Shown: one piece after another, positions 8,801 to 16,527 of the stretch
Layout: the number at the start of each line of letters is the position of its first letter
Numbering within the stretch: position 1 is the stretch's first letter
Made by a program: the position numbers and the translations under genes
Notes under the pieces: model-generated
Told to the model about the DNA's origin: nothing
Seen by the model: only the letters and a program-made list of their open reading frames with translations
Database searches by the model: none
Source of the DNA: Candidatus Latescibacterota bacterium
GTDB lineage: Bacteria; Latescibacterota; UBA2968
NCBI GenBank assembly: GCA_022823725.1
Contig: JAJEHL010000007.1
Span: forward strand, 24,434 to 88,433
Length of the DNA: 64,000 nucleotides
Direction of reading: 5' to 3'

Positions 8801-9847
8801 TTGCGTTTGTACTCTGTTTCAGGCGTGGTATCGCTAACTGGTGTGCCCGTAGAAAGGCTAATGGTCAGAACCATTGCCCTTAATGGAGCAGAATCCAGAC
8901 CCCAAGTAGGCTACCCAGACGCTAATGGTGCATATCGTCAGGAGGGTCTGGAGCCGGGGAAATATCATATTGCCGTACACGCACCCGAAAAAGAGGAAAG
9001 GGATGGACGCACAATCGCAATACATCGCAGTGTTCAATCTCAGGTGCTGGTAATCAAAGACCGCGATGTAATATTGAACTTTGAGCCTCTGGGTGATGCG
9101 CGAATTACAGGTGTGGCAACTTACAAGGGACAGCCCGTTTCAGATGTTGCCGTAAGCATCCATACTACAGGCGATGATCCTGAGAATTTTATCTCACTAA
9201 ACGGCAAAAAAACAGACAAAGAGGGCCGGTTTGAATTGCGCGGTCTGCCGTCTGCACAGATTACCATTTCTTTTCGTAAAATGGAACGCCTCGGTTCAGG
9301 TGGAAAACGCTGGAGCAAAGTCGATAAAATTGATCTGACAGAAAAAAAAGAATTGAGTTATATAGCAGAATTGAAAATGGAGGAACGTCCGACCTTGAGC
9401 CTGGGAGATATGGCACCTGAATTTGAAGCCAAACAGTTGGATGGTTCAACATTCCGGCTCGCAGATTACCGGGGCAAAAAAGCCGTGTTGATCGACTTTT
9501 GGGCAACGTGGTGTCCACCGTGCGTCGATGAAATTCCAACAATCAAAAAAATTGCTGAAACCTATCGCAATCAGGGATTGGAAGTCGTGGGCGTGAGTTT
9601 GGATCGCGAAGAAAAGGCACTGCGAGATTTTGTAAAACGAGAAAATTTGAGCTATGTGCAGGTATTTGAGAAAGAAAAGACGCGGACAATTACAAAATCC
9701 TACGGTGTATGGGGCATCCCATCGGTATTTCTGATAGATAAAAATGGCGTCATCAACGCAATGAAGCTACGCGGAACTCGTACGGAAGCGGCTGTAAAAG
9801 CGTTATTAGACACTGGCCTACAGACGGCTGATGGAAATTCGCGATAA
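5813..9847 (+). CDS. M56 (BlaR1-type) peptidase fused to propeller, carboxypeptidase-regulatory-like domains and TlpA-like thioredoxin
   Basis: 1344 residues in five blocks. (1) Membrane segments near 8-30, 40-60 and 155-180, then an M56 zinc peptidase domain with HELIH at 254-258 and a downstream E-x5-CDDW motif, as in BlaR1/MecR1. (2) A further membrane segment (about 362-385). (3) About 395-740, a propeller-like region with repeated units such as GGIWISH, GDLWFGT and GLVRYKDGMW. (4) About 740-1180, several carboxypeptidase-regulatory-like beta-sandwiches (GKVIDQRDGQPV, ISGRVIDTSNNPI, FRGRVVDELGKPI). (5) About 1200-1340, a redoxin/TlpA-like domain with FWATWCPPC (Cys1234/Cys1237) and a cis-Pro-type GIPSVFLI. 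Classical BlaR1 carries a penicillin-binding sensor after the last membrane segment; here blocks 3-5 take its place. Topology, with the extra domains outside the cytoplasm, is inferred. Confidence 0.9.
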   Translation: MIDTPALEPIAIFLLNATIKTTLFMGIVLLAVWLLGTRQASKRSLLLNWCLIGVLVIPIASLCMPSLRFQFDAPSFPSEPVLPPAERIVAPDTPLAKPIPALKQQRVSNRAFSENPEPSQNFVSPPPAQIVFAKNAETKSIDWTTYILNKITSAHALYGVMAVYAIGVLVLLIRVIYCLIMVYKFRRSLLLCEDEQLRNDLQVLKNQLGIRRSVALAVSDKIGSPTQVGLLNPVVVLPAPMVESRGQFESILTHELIHVKRWDCLYRLLAMVGMAFYWFNPLFHRVKHLLFEVQEQTCDDWTVTTTGNSESYADTLLNVATLLRPRPAMALGMDMARPTQVMERVNRIITLGGHVSPRVGRVSALVLAVIFIGGATTIGSLTTSKVDLNDQKVVFEDGIAVTDTSDVSQRLLPFKMRDGRMWWRGENGLYLQDGDVWQKFTLPEGGSFEQVHAFMQARNGSIWFAGIYKNGPIVVRFSEKTWQIWDSKTTGLGKITAGYDFAEDEAGGIWISHHGMGNIRAYGGPDRFKGGNGVLHFDGKAWHNYTVEDGLIHNRVYNVEADSKGGVWIATLRGLSHYKDGKWASHIVDSVPVEGVRNGNRYDGRKVYKLFSDRKGTLWAVHGSVIGRTITRRRGGISSFDGTAWTHYDAHDGLPIHASRNIWQTENGDLWFGTHSGDQRDVEAKGLVRYKDGMWLRFTRKHGIPRDSVWGLVEKGDGSFYLGVSGIVSYEPPIGHLSTISGKVIDQRDGQPVANMGIWVEYDDGEVHAGTMTDEDGRYRVEVTPGSYRVRIASKNAADPVTVEAKRESKIEDIDLLLLNSRRISGRVIDTSNNPIANAVVVISDDTSEDLRLSPQIVTTDANGKFEGWQVSGPKATFEVAAKGYTQIAREVENAIEEQVVISLKKGKTFRGRVVDELGKPIAWARVGPGPPPDPKKKGYTLPALPFQRNTYTDASGLFTINDVAGGHIWVNHPKTGMVNQEVMPADDVIDIRIERLRLYSVSGVVSLTGVPVERLMVRTIALNGAESRPQVGYPDANGAYRQEGLEPGKYHIAVHAPEKEERDGRTIAIHRSVQSQVLVIKDRDVILNFEPLGDARITGVATYKGQPVSDVAVSIHTTGDDPENFISLNGKKTDKEGRFELRGLPSAQITISFRKMERLGSGGKRWSKVDKIDLTEKKELSYIAELKMEERPTLSLGDMAPEFEAKQLDGSTFRLADYRGKKAVLIDFWATWCPPCVDEIPTIKKIAETYRNQGLEVVGVSLDREEKALRDFVKRENLSYVQVFEKEKTRTITKSYGVWGIPSVFLIDKNGVINAMKLRGTRTEAAVKALLDTGLQTADGNSR

Positions 9848-9886
9848 ACTTTTTATGTCGTTGATGATCTTTTGAAGGGGACGACA

Positions 9887-12358
9887 ATGCGATTCACAAT
9901 TCATATCGGACTGATTGCGTTGGCCTGCATTTTGGGTCCTGGCTCGTCCAAAGGCGAAACAACAATAGACTCGTTATTTCAGGCCGCAGAACAGCAAGTC
10001 GGTCATGTGAGTCAGAAGGAAAGCATCAAAGCTTTCGAGGAGATTATTTCCAAAGACAAAAATTATGCGCCTGCATACAACGCATTGGCTAACCTGTATT
10101 TACAAGCCAATACCGTGAATGATCGACAGCGTGCTGCCCAAATGATTCTCAAAGCGATTATGATTGATCCAAACAATGCGGAGTATCGTCTAACACGCGG
10201 GAAAATTTGGTGGCATCAAGACTTTCGATTTCGGGCATTGAACCAATTCAAGAACGTGATCAAAAAGCATCCGGAAAATACGGATGTCCTCAATAATCTG
10301 GGTATGTTCTTGGTGTATGATTTTCTATCACAGAAAGATAGAAGAGCACCATTTAAAGAGATGGACATGGGGTCCAGGGTAAAATATTACAGGCTAATGG
10401 CAATGAGGCCCAAAATAAAAGATTTCAAAATCTTTGCCGATGAAGCCAAACAAGAAGCAATTCAGGTCCTGCGAAAAAGCATCCAATTGGATGGGACCAA
10501 TCAGCAACCTTATTATTTTTTGGGCATCCTCTACTTTGAAGATGAGAACTGGTATGCGTTTCAAACCCTGATGCAAGACTTGTACGCGCAATATCCAGAT
10601 GACAAAAATGCGCTGCTATTTTGCGGTTTTGCCGCCTATCAGATTGGCGAATTCGATGAATCGCATGAATACTATCAACGCGCCCTTGACTTGATGAGTA
10701 TCGAAGAGCGCGAGTTGCTCGAATCTATTGATCTGCTTGTGACTGAAGAAGATCATGCATCCCGCGATACGACACAGACGATTGATGAATTATTGGAACG
10801 CGAAATGTTTTGGAAGCGCCAGGATCCGCTCTATTTGTCTGATTTTAATGAAAGAAAAATGGCGCACTTTGGTCGCATAGCGTATTCGAATTTGCGGTTC
10901 AGGCGATTTTCTGATGATGTCGAGGGCTGGCAGACGGATATGGGGAAGACCTATATCAAATTTGGAAGATATAGACGTCGCGTGACAACCAATAAAGGGA
11001 CATGGGATTCTAAAGAGGCCTTGAATGCTACAATGATGGAGTTCTGGTATTACGAAGATTTTCAGTTCCAATTTTGTGGCACTACGAATGATATCTGGTA
11101 TTTTTGCGGCGGTTCCTGGTATGGTGTCAGCGACCGCCTGCCTATAGGAGCAAGTGTTTTCCGTGAATACTACTTCGGGGATAAGCTTCCGCTATTGGCG
11201 ATGATCAGGGAAAAGTATCCTAAAGAAGGGATGAGACAAGCCTTTGCTCCTGTGCCTCGTACACTTCGGGAAGCCTCACATCATATATTCAAAAAAACAG
11301 AGCAACGGTTTGTCGATCCATATTTGTATCGAAAATATTCCCTCCCCTATCAGGTTGCAGCTTTTGAAGAACGAGACAGCGTGCGCGTCGAACTCAGCTA
11401 TATGATTCCAAAAGACCGATTAGCAGAAAATCTCAAGACTGGCAAGGTGCGTTTTTGGGACGGCGTCTTCTTCTTTAATGAACAGTGGAATGATATGTAT
11501 AATGATCGCCAATCCAGAACCTTCACATTACCGCCGCAGAAACCGGCACAAAACGCCGCTGCACAACATCGCAGCGATCACCTGTTGGTATCGCGCGAGG
11601 TGTCTGTACCTCAAGGACGCTATCATTTTTCAGTAGAATTTATGGATCAAACATCTGGTCTCATTGGTATAGCACGCGATGAGAAGCAGTATGTCTATGA
11701 CGATGAGACCTTTCATCTGAGTGATCTGCTCGTCGGCAGCGATATTCAAGCGCGGAATGCGTTGATAGAAAGCCGTGATGATCTGCACATCACCCCCAAC
11801 CCAGTCCGTACATTTTCACCATCTGAACCGGTCTTTATCTATCTGGAACTGTATGATCTCCAACGCAACGATTTTGGCAATACCCAGTATGAGATCTCCT
11901 ACACTATCGGCAAGCCAGAGGTAGATACGCTATCGCCCACATTATTCGCGTCTCAAGAGCTGATTGAGACAATGGGTAAAACAGAGATAGATCTGGAGAC
12001 CGGACAAACAGACCAAATTGCTGCCGAGGATTTGCAGACCGGACAACCACAGGATGGTGATGAAATCAGTAGCGTATTTCCCGATAGCGATATATGGGGG
12101 GAGACAAGGGTTTATACGAGTGGAGGGCAAGTCCATCACATCGCCGCCGAAGGCTTGAAGATCAAGCGATCAAAAGATGGCGATTTGACGCGCACAGTAA
12201 CAGCGAATTACGAAGGCAACCGAGAAGATGACTTCACCTACTTGCAGATTGATGTGAATCAGGTGCCCGAAGGGATTTATCAATTGACTGTGCTGGCGAA
12301 GGACAAGCGAACGGATCAGACGGATAGGAAATATGTCTATTTTCGCATTGTCGAGTAA
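9887..12358 (+). CDS. GWxTD-domain TPR protein B (exported), paralogue of protein A
   Basis: Predicted 823 residues with the same plan as protein A: signal-like N-terminus (HIGLIALACILGPGSS), TPR-like helices, GWQTD motif and a beta-rich C-terminal third. Some stretches are almost identical to protein A at DNA level (for example around 10222-10347 against 3105-3230), while about 11100-11260 differs completely. The ATG has GAAGGGG just upstream; an earlier TTG is less likely. It begins 39 bases after the M56 fusion gene with no visible promoter or terminator between them, so it is probably the third gene of the blaI-M56-GWxTD operon. Confidence 0.88.
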   Translation: MRFTIHIGLIALACILGPGSSKGETTIDSLFQAAEQQVGHVSQKESIKAFEEIISKDKNYAPAYNALANLYLQANTVNDRQRAAQMILKAIMIDPNNAEYRLTRGKIWWHQDFRFRALNQFKNVIKKHPENTDVLNNLGMFLVYDFLSQKDRRAPFKEMDMGSRVKYYRLMAMRPKIKDFKIFADEAKQEAIQVLRKSIQLDGTNQQPYYFLGILYFEDENWYAFQTLMQDLYAQYPDDKNALLFCGFAAYQIGEFDESHEYYQRALDLMSIEERELLESIDLLVTEEDHASRDTTQTIDELLEREMFWKRQDPLYLSDFNERKMAHFGRIAYSNLRFRRFSDDVEGWQTDMGKTYIKFGRYRRRVTTNKGTWDSKEALNATMMEFWYYEDFQFQFCGTTNDIWYFCGGSWYGVSDRLPIGASVFREYYFGDKLPLLAMIREKYPKEGMRQAFAPVPRTLREASHHIFKKTEQRFVDPYLYRKYSLPYQVAAFEERDSVRVELSYMIPKDRLAENLKTGKVRFWDGVFFFNEQWNDMYNDRQSRTFTLPPQKPAQNAAAQHRSDHLLVSREVSVPQGRYHFSVEFMDQTSGLIGIARDEKQYVYDDETFHLSDLLVGSDIQARNALIESRDDLHITPNPVRTFSPSEPVFIYLELYDLQRNDFGNTQYEISYTIGKPEVDTLSPTLFASQELIETMGKTEIDLETGQTDQIAAEDLQTGQPQDGDEISSVFPDSDIWGETRVYTSGGQVHHIAAEGLKIKRSKDGDLTRTVTANYEGNREDDFTYLQIDVNQVPEGIYQLTVLAKDKRTDQTDRKYVYFRIVE

Positions 12359-12392
12359 ATATTGGATCGTACCCGGTATTCCTCCTGGTCAA

Positions 12393-12500
12393 TCAATATC
12401 CCGCTCTAAGAAACTCTAAACTTTGAATATGCTGAAAATGCCTTTCATTTTTACTAACAAGCGTCAGATCATGCTCAATGGCAGTAGCAATTGTACTCAT
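12393..12500 (-). pseudogene. Truncated VapC/PIN toxin, C-terminal part only
   Basis: 35 codons starting at an ATG that overlaps the antitoxin stop (ATGA). The product contains IATAIEHDLTLVSKNERHF, the usual C-terminal end of a VapC PIN domain, with one of the acidic-site regions. The N-terminal two thirds, including the first catalytic Asp, are missing. It looks like an in-frame internal deletion that kept the coupled start, and should be inactive as a nuclease. Confidence 0.7.
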
Positions 12501-12721
12501 TTCTCATACCTGTGCTGATCGCGAAGGTTACGAACATAAGAGATACCATCAGAAATGTCTTCTCGATCTTTCCAGAGACCAAAAAATGAAGATGATTTCA
12601 TCGCTTCCACTTTGTCCGCTTCTTGAATATGAACCTCTCCTGTGACCCCTTCATCAATTTCCCGCAGTGTTTCAAGCGGTATGAAGACGCCGTTTTCATA
12701 TTTTACAGGAATTGATCGCAT
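12497..12721 (-). CDS. DUF104 (AF2212-like) antitoxin
   Basis: 74 residues. The N-terminus IPVKYENGVFIPLE is the hallmark of the AF2212-like/DUF104 antitoxin family, small beta-rich proteins usually paired with a VapC PIN toxin. The start has AAGGAG nine bases upstream. The stop overlaps the start of a truncated toxin fragment, the normal coupling for this kind of module. With the toxin deleted it is an orphan antitoxin that could still bind related toxins or its own promoter. Confidence 0.75.
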   Translation of the reverse strand: MRSIPVKYENGVFIPLETLREIDEGVTGEVHIQEADKVEAMKSSSFFGLWKDREDISDGISYVRNLRDQHRYEK

Positions 12722-12819
12722 AATGAACGCTCCTTTTTTTGACTCCCCACGGCTATCTAATTCACGCCATCCTTGTGATAAATTTACTCAGCTTTGAGAA
12801 ATAGGTCAAGGGATCGCCT

Positions 12820-13986
12820 TCATTCCACTAACTCTGCGCCATTGACTGCTGAACAAACGTAAATCTCAGGCGTCAAACCCGTTGTCCTGGGATATTGCTC
12901 ATTTATCGCATCTGTCAGGGCTGGTACAGCATCTCGTTCGACGATATTCACAGTACACCCTCCAAAACCCGCGCCAGTCATCCGCGCGCCGAACACCCCT
13001 GGCACATTTAGAGCGATTTCTACCAGCAAATCGAGTTCTTTGCCACTCACCTCGTAATCATCTCGCAAACTCTCGTGGGATGCAACCATCAACTGTCCAA
13101 ATCCCGACAAATCCCCATCCTTGAGCAATGCGACCGCCCGTTGCGTGCGTTCATTCTCTGTTATCACATGGCGGCACCGCTTCAGCACTGTCTCTGACAA
13201 CGCACCACCGTAAACATCCAGAATTTCCATCGACACATCGCGCAGTGCCTTTATATCTTCCCCCATTGCTCGCGTGAGAAGTGAAACCCCGTTTTCACAC
13301 GCAGACCGCCGATCATTATATGCCGAATCCGTCAGCCCGCGCGTCACGCCCGAGTTGCAAATCACAATCTGCACATCATCCCCAAAAAGAGGGACAAGCT
13401 CAAACGAGAGACCGCGACAATCGAGAAACAGCGCGTGACCAGCCCGGCCATTTGCCGAGATAAACTGATCCATAATCCCGCAATTAACACCCACAAAATG
13501 ATTTTCTGCGCGCTGTCCCAAAAGTGCCAGATCAGGCCCGCTTATTTCAATGCGGTTTAACATAACCATTCCCTTCCCCACCGCCATCTCCACAGCAGCC
13601 GAACTGCTCAACCCCGCCCCCATAGGCACATTGCCCACAATCGCCGCATCAAAACCACACAGCGAATGCCCGAGCTTTTGAAACTCGCGCACCACGCCCT
13701 TTGGATAATCTGCCCAACTGCCCTGTGCCTCCAACACATCATCGGTCCGGAACTCAGCCACCTCTTCGTGCATCGCCGAGTAAATTCGCACCCGCGAATC
13801 AACTCTCGACCGCGCAGCAACAATCGCCCAGCGGTCAATTGCCGCGGGAAACACAAAGCCCTCATTGTAATCCGTGTGTTCCCCAATCAAATTGACGCGC
13901 CCCGGTGCCTGCAAGGTGACATCCGCCTGCCCCTCAAAAACCGATTCAAAAGCGTCTCGCGCCTGTGTGATAATAGGATGCAACAT
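12820..13986 (-). CDS. galK: Galactokinase
   Basis: 388 residues, GHMP kinase family. It phosphorylates galactose with ATP to galactose-1-phosphate, the first step of the Leloir pathway. The galactokinase signature (GRVNLIGEHTDYNEGFV, about residues 30-47), the glycine/serine ATP loop (GAGLSSSAAVE) and the third GHMP motif (GARMTGAGFGGCTVN) are all present. The ATG at 13986 has AGGAG seven bases before it and is preferred over an upstream alternative. It lies 68 bases downstream of the galE-galT fusion on the same strand, so the two genes cover three Leloir enzymes in one operon. Confidence 0.96.
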   Translation of the reverse strand: MLHPIITQARDAFESVFEGQADVTLQAPGRVNLIGEHTDYNEGFVFPAAIDRWAIVAARSRVDSRVRIYSAMHEEVAEFRTDDVLEAQGSWADYPKGVVREFQKLGHSLCGFDAAIVGNVPMGAGLSSSAAVEMAVGKGMVMLNRIEISGPDLALLGQRAENHFVGVNCGIMDQFISANGRAGHALFLDCRGLSFELVPLFGDDVQIVICNSGVTRGLTDSAYNDRRSACENGVSLLTRAMGEDIKALRDVSMEILDVYGGALSETVLKRCRHVITENERTQRAVALLKDGDLSGFGQLMVASHESLRDDYEVSGKELDLLVEIALNVPGVFGARMTGAGFGGCTVNIVERDAVPALTDAINEQYPRTTGLTPEIYVCSAVNGAELVE

Positions 13987-14045
13987 CGAACTACTCCTGT
14001 GATAGCTTTTAGATATCAGCCTGCCCACCTACTCCTAAATTTACC

Positions 14046-14106
14046 CTTCGCCTTTCATCTGCGTAAAACGCTCAAATTATTCGCGTTTTTTCTGCGTTTA
14101 TCTGCG
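14046..14106. repeat. Intergenic-type repeat at the 3' end of the galE-galT gene
   Basis: The stretch combines CTTCGCCTTTCATCTG with repeated TCTGCG/TTTATCTGCG units. It supplies the last 17 codons and stop of the fusion gene. The core GCCTTTCATCTG recurs at 63858-63869, before batC. Confidence 0.5.
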
Positions 14107-16256
14107 GATCGTGCCTTTCGCATCGCCCACCGGATCTCCTCTGCCGTCATATCCGGATCTGAGGGATTGATGAGATTGCCAAAAATATCTGCCCCCACCA
14201 CATGCTTTCGCAAACCAGGTCCCCGCAAAAGCGACGTAATGTGAATTTGCATGTGATAGCCGCGATCTACGCCATCTGTTGGTGCTTGCATCAATGCCAG
14301 ACTGTAGTGATACGGCGCACCAAACAACTCGTCTAACCCGCTGAGAACATCGCGCAACCCCACTGCCAGATCGCGACGATCTTCCCCACCCAAATCCAGC
14401 AAACTCGCAGCATGTGCCTTTGGCACAATAATTACATCATAGGGAAATTGCGCGGCAAACGGAACATAAGCCAGCACATGAGGGCGATCAACGATCACTC
14501 GTCGCCTATCCCCGGCTTCCATGCAATTGGCATCGCACACAAAACAGCGCCCCGTTTTCTCGCGATGAGATTCAAACACAGCCAATTGCGGTTTTACCAT
14601 CAAATCCGGAATCTCGCAATACGCATAAACCTGTCCGTGCGGATGCGGTTGAGAATTGCCCATCACCGTGCCCCGGTTCTCAAAAATCAGCGGATACACA
14701 ACATCAGGCTCCTTCCCCAACCGATCGTAAATCTCTGCCCATGCGTCAATCACCTGAACGTACGCCTTCAAAGATAGCGTTGACAAACGCTGTGCGTGAT
14801 TCGGTGTATAGACCACCACCTCGCACACACCCCGAGATGTACGCGAGAGATATGGACCCAATTGCGCCTGCGTTTGATAGGCATCCAATACCAGCGTGGG
14901 AAAATCGTTCTCGAATGTCCACACGCCTTTGTAATTGGGATTTACAGCGCCCGTCGCGCGCGTATTCCCGGGGCAGAGATAGCATTCGGGGTCATAAGCC
15001 TTATCATCTCCTCCCTCCATAAGCTGCGTTTCTCCGCGCCAGGGTCTGTCTGCGCGATGGGCGGCGATATTGACCCACCGATTCCAAAAAGGATTAAATC
15101 GCTCTTCCTGCACAACCCGATACCCCTGAGGATGCAGGCGATGCCAGTGCCAGGCGGACGCCAGTGTCTCGTGTAGCGTTTCCCTCACAACCCATCCCAT
15201 ATCGCGCTGAATGCGACTCGCATCGGCAATAAGCGTTGCGGGATCGCCACTTCGCGGCGGTCCAATCGTTTCGGGAATCGCCTGGCCCGTCACCTCGCGC
15301 GCGACTTCCAAAATCTCACGCACGCTCACGCCCTGTCCTCTGCCGAGATTGTACGTCGCAGACCGCCCCCCTGCCAACAACATATCCAAGCTCTTAATAT
15401 GTGCATCGGCTAATTCCACCACAGAAATATAATCTCGTACAGCCGTGCCATCGGGGGTTGCATAATCATCCCCAAATACTGTCATCTGTTCGCGCTGCCC
15501 CAAAGCCACTTGCAACACAATGGGGATCAAATGCGTCTCGGGATCGTGATCTTCACCAATCAACCGCGAAGGATCGGCACCTGCGGCATTAAAATATCGG
15601 AGAACAACATATCGCCCACCTGTCTGCTGCTCCGCATAGAGCAACATGCGTTCATCCATCATTTTTGTAATGCCATAGACATTCGTGGGAATTTTTAGTA
15701 GCGCAATATCTTCTTCGGAGAGTTTGAAAGCGATGTGTTTTTTATACCACCTCAAAAGTGTCTCAAAATCCACCGCAGCGGGCATTAACTGACTTTTCTC
15801 AAAGCCGCCATCAGCGATCCATTTCCGCTGATAATTTTCCTTCAGGGGAATGTGTTCTGCGCAGGGTTCACCATACGTCGCCGCCGTAGATGATTTCACA
15901 ATGGGCAATCCTTTGCCCATATCCAACAAATTCTGAAAAGCAATCACATTATTCTCAAAATATTTGTACGGCATATCTTGAGATTCTCCTACCAGTGTCC
16001 GAGCGGCAAAATCGATAATGCCACAAAAATCGTGACTATCAAAAACAGAAGCCAGAGCACTGCGATCGAGCAAATTGACCCGCTCGAAACAAAATTGCTC
16101 TGGCCCATACACCCGTTCAAACAGAGTAACAACTTCCCGGTGTCCCTTTGACAGGTCATCGAGCACCACAACCCGGCGGTGATCTTCCAACAAACGCCGC
16201 ACCACGTGACTGCCAACATAGCCTGCCCCACCTGTCACCAAAACAGCATCTACCAT
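14055..16256 (-). CDS. galE-galT: Fused UDP-glucose 4-epimerase / galactose-1-phosphate uridylyltransferase
   Basis: 733 residues. Residues 1 to about 380 are GalE: Rossmann GGAGYVG (9-15), SSTAATYGE and the catalytic pair Y194/K198 (NVYGITK), interconverting UDP-glucose and UDP-galactose. Between YGEP and the Tyr there are about 60 residues instead of the usual 25 or so, an insert rich in charged residues. Residues about 383-716 are GalT: RFNPFWNRWVNIAAHR, CYLCPG and HPHGQ at 538-542, where the second His is the uridylylated nucleophile. The last 17 residues are encoded by an intergenic-type repeat. No stop or frame change separates the halves. The fusion would channel UDP-galactose between the two steps. 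The start has GGAG five bases before it. Confidence 0.92.
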   Translation of the reverse strand: MVDAVLVTGGAGYVGSHVVRRLLEDHRRVVVLDDLSKGHREVVTLFERVYGPEQFCFERVNLLDRSALASVFDSHDFCGIIDFAARTLVGESQDMPYKYFENNVIAFQNLLDMGKGLPIVKSSTAATYGEPCAEHIPLKENYQRKWIADGGFEKSQLMPAAVDFETLLRWYKKHIAFKLSEEDIALLKIPTNVYGITKMMDERMLLYAEQQTGGRYVVLRYFNAAGADPSRLIGEDHDPETHLIPIVLQVALGQREQMTVFGDDYATPDGTAVRDYISVVELADAHIKSLDMLLAGGRSATYNLGRGQGVSVREILEVAREVTGQAIPETIGPPRSGDPATLIADASRIQRDMGWVVRETLHETLASAWHWHRLHPQGYRVVQEERFNPFWNRWVNIAAHRADRPWRGETQLMEGGDDKAYDPECYLCPGNTRATGAVNPNYKGVWTFENDFPTLVLDAYQTQAQLGPYLSRTSRGVCEVVVYTPNHAQRLSTLSLKAYVQVIDAWAEIYDRLGKEPDVVYPLIFENRGTVMGNSQPHPHGQVYAYCEIPDLMVKPQLAVFESHREKTGRCFVCDANCMEAGDRRRVIVDRPHVLAYVPFAAQFPYDVIIVPKAHAASLLDLGGEDRRDLAVGLRDVLSGLDELFGAPYHYSLALMQAPTDGVDRGYHMQIHITSLLRGPGLRKHVVGADIFGNLINPSDPDMTAEEIRWAMRKARSADKRRKNANNLSVLRR

Positions 16257-16384
16257 ATCTGCTCCTCTACAGAATGGTGTACAACGGAGAAAAAATTATC
16301 ACTTTGCACACAAATATACACATTGAACAAGAAGAGACTGAACTATTTTCACAACGCGATATATCCCTCGCATTTGTTTTGAAC

Positions 16385-16413
16385 TTGACATCTTGTCATA
16401 AAGGCCTTATTTT
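16385..16413 (+). promoter_or_regulatory. Promoter of greA
   Basis: TTGACA, 17-base spacer, TATTTT. The start of transcription would lie near 16420, giving a leader of about 108 bases that contains the hairpin at 16463-16508. Confidence 0.65.
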
Positions 16414-16462
16414 TTGCATATATAGACGACACATTGCCCTTTTCTGTCATGCTGTGTGTAAA

Positions 16463-16508
16463 AAAAGTCTATCTCGAAACCCAGTATCGGCTTCCGAGAT
16501 AGACTTTT
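16463..16508 (+). promoter_or_regulatory. Long leader hairpin before greA (attenuator-like)
   Basis: Perfect 14-base stem AAAAGTCTATCTCG/CGAGATAGACTTTT with an 18-base loop, ending 19 bases before the greA ATG. The T-run after it is short (TTTTCATTTC), so it could be a partial terminator or attenuator. GreA itself acts on paused polymerase, which makes feedback conceivable. Confidence 0.55.
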
Positions 16509-16527
16509 CATTTCATGGGATATTATT

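Noticed and set aside
5433..9847. Beta-lactam resistance operon
   Set aside because: The BlaI/BlaR-like pair has no beta-lactamase or penicillin-binding sensor domain; the sensor region is replaced by other domains.
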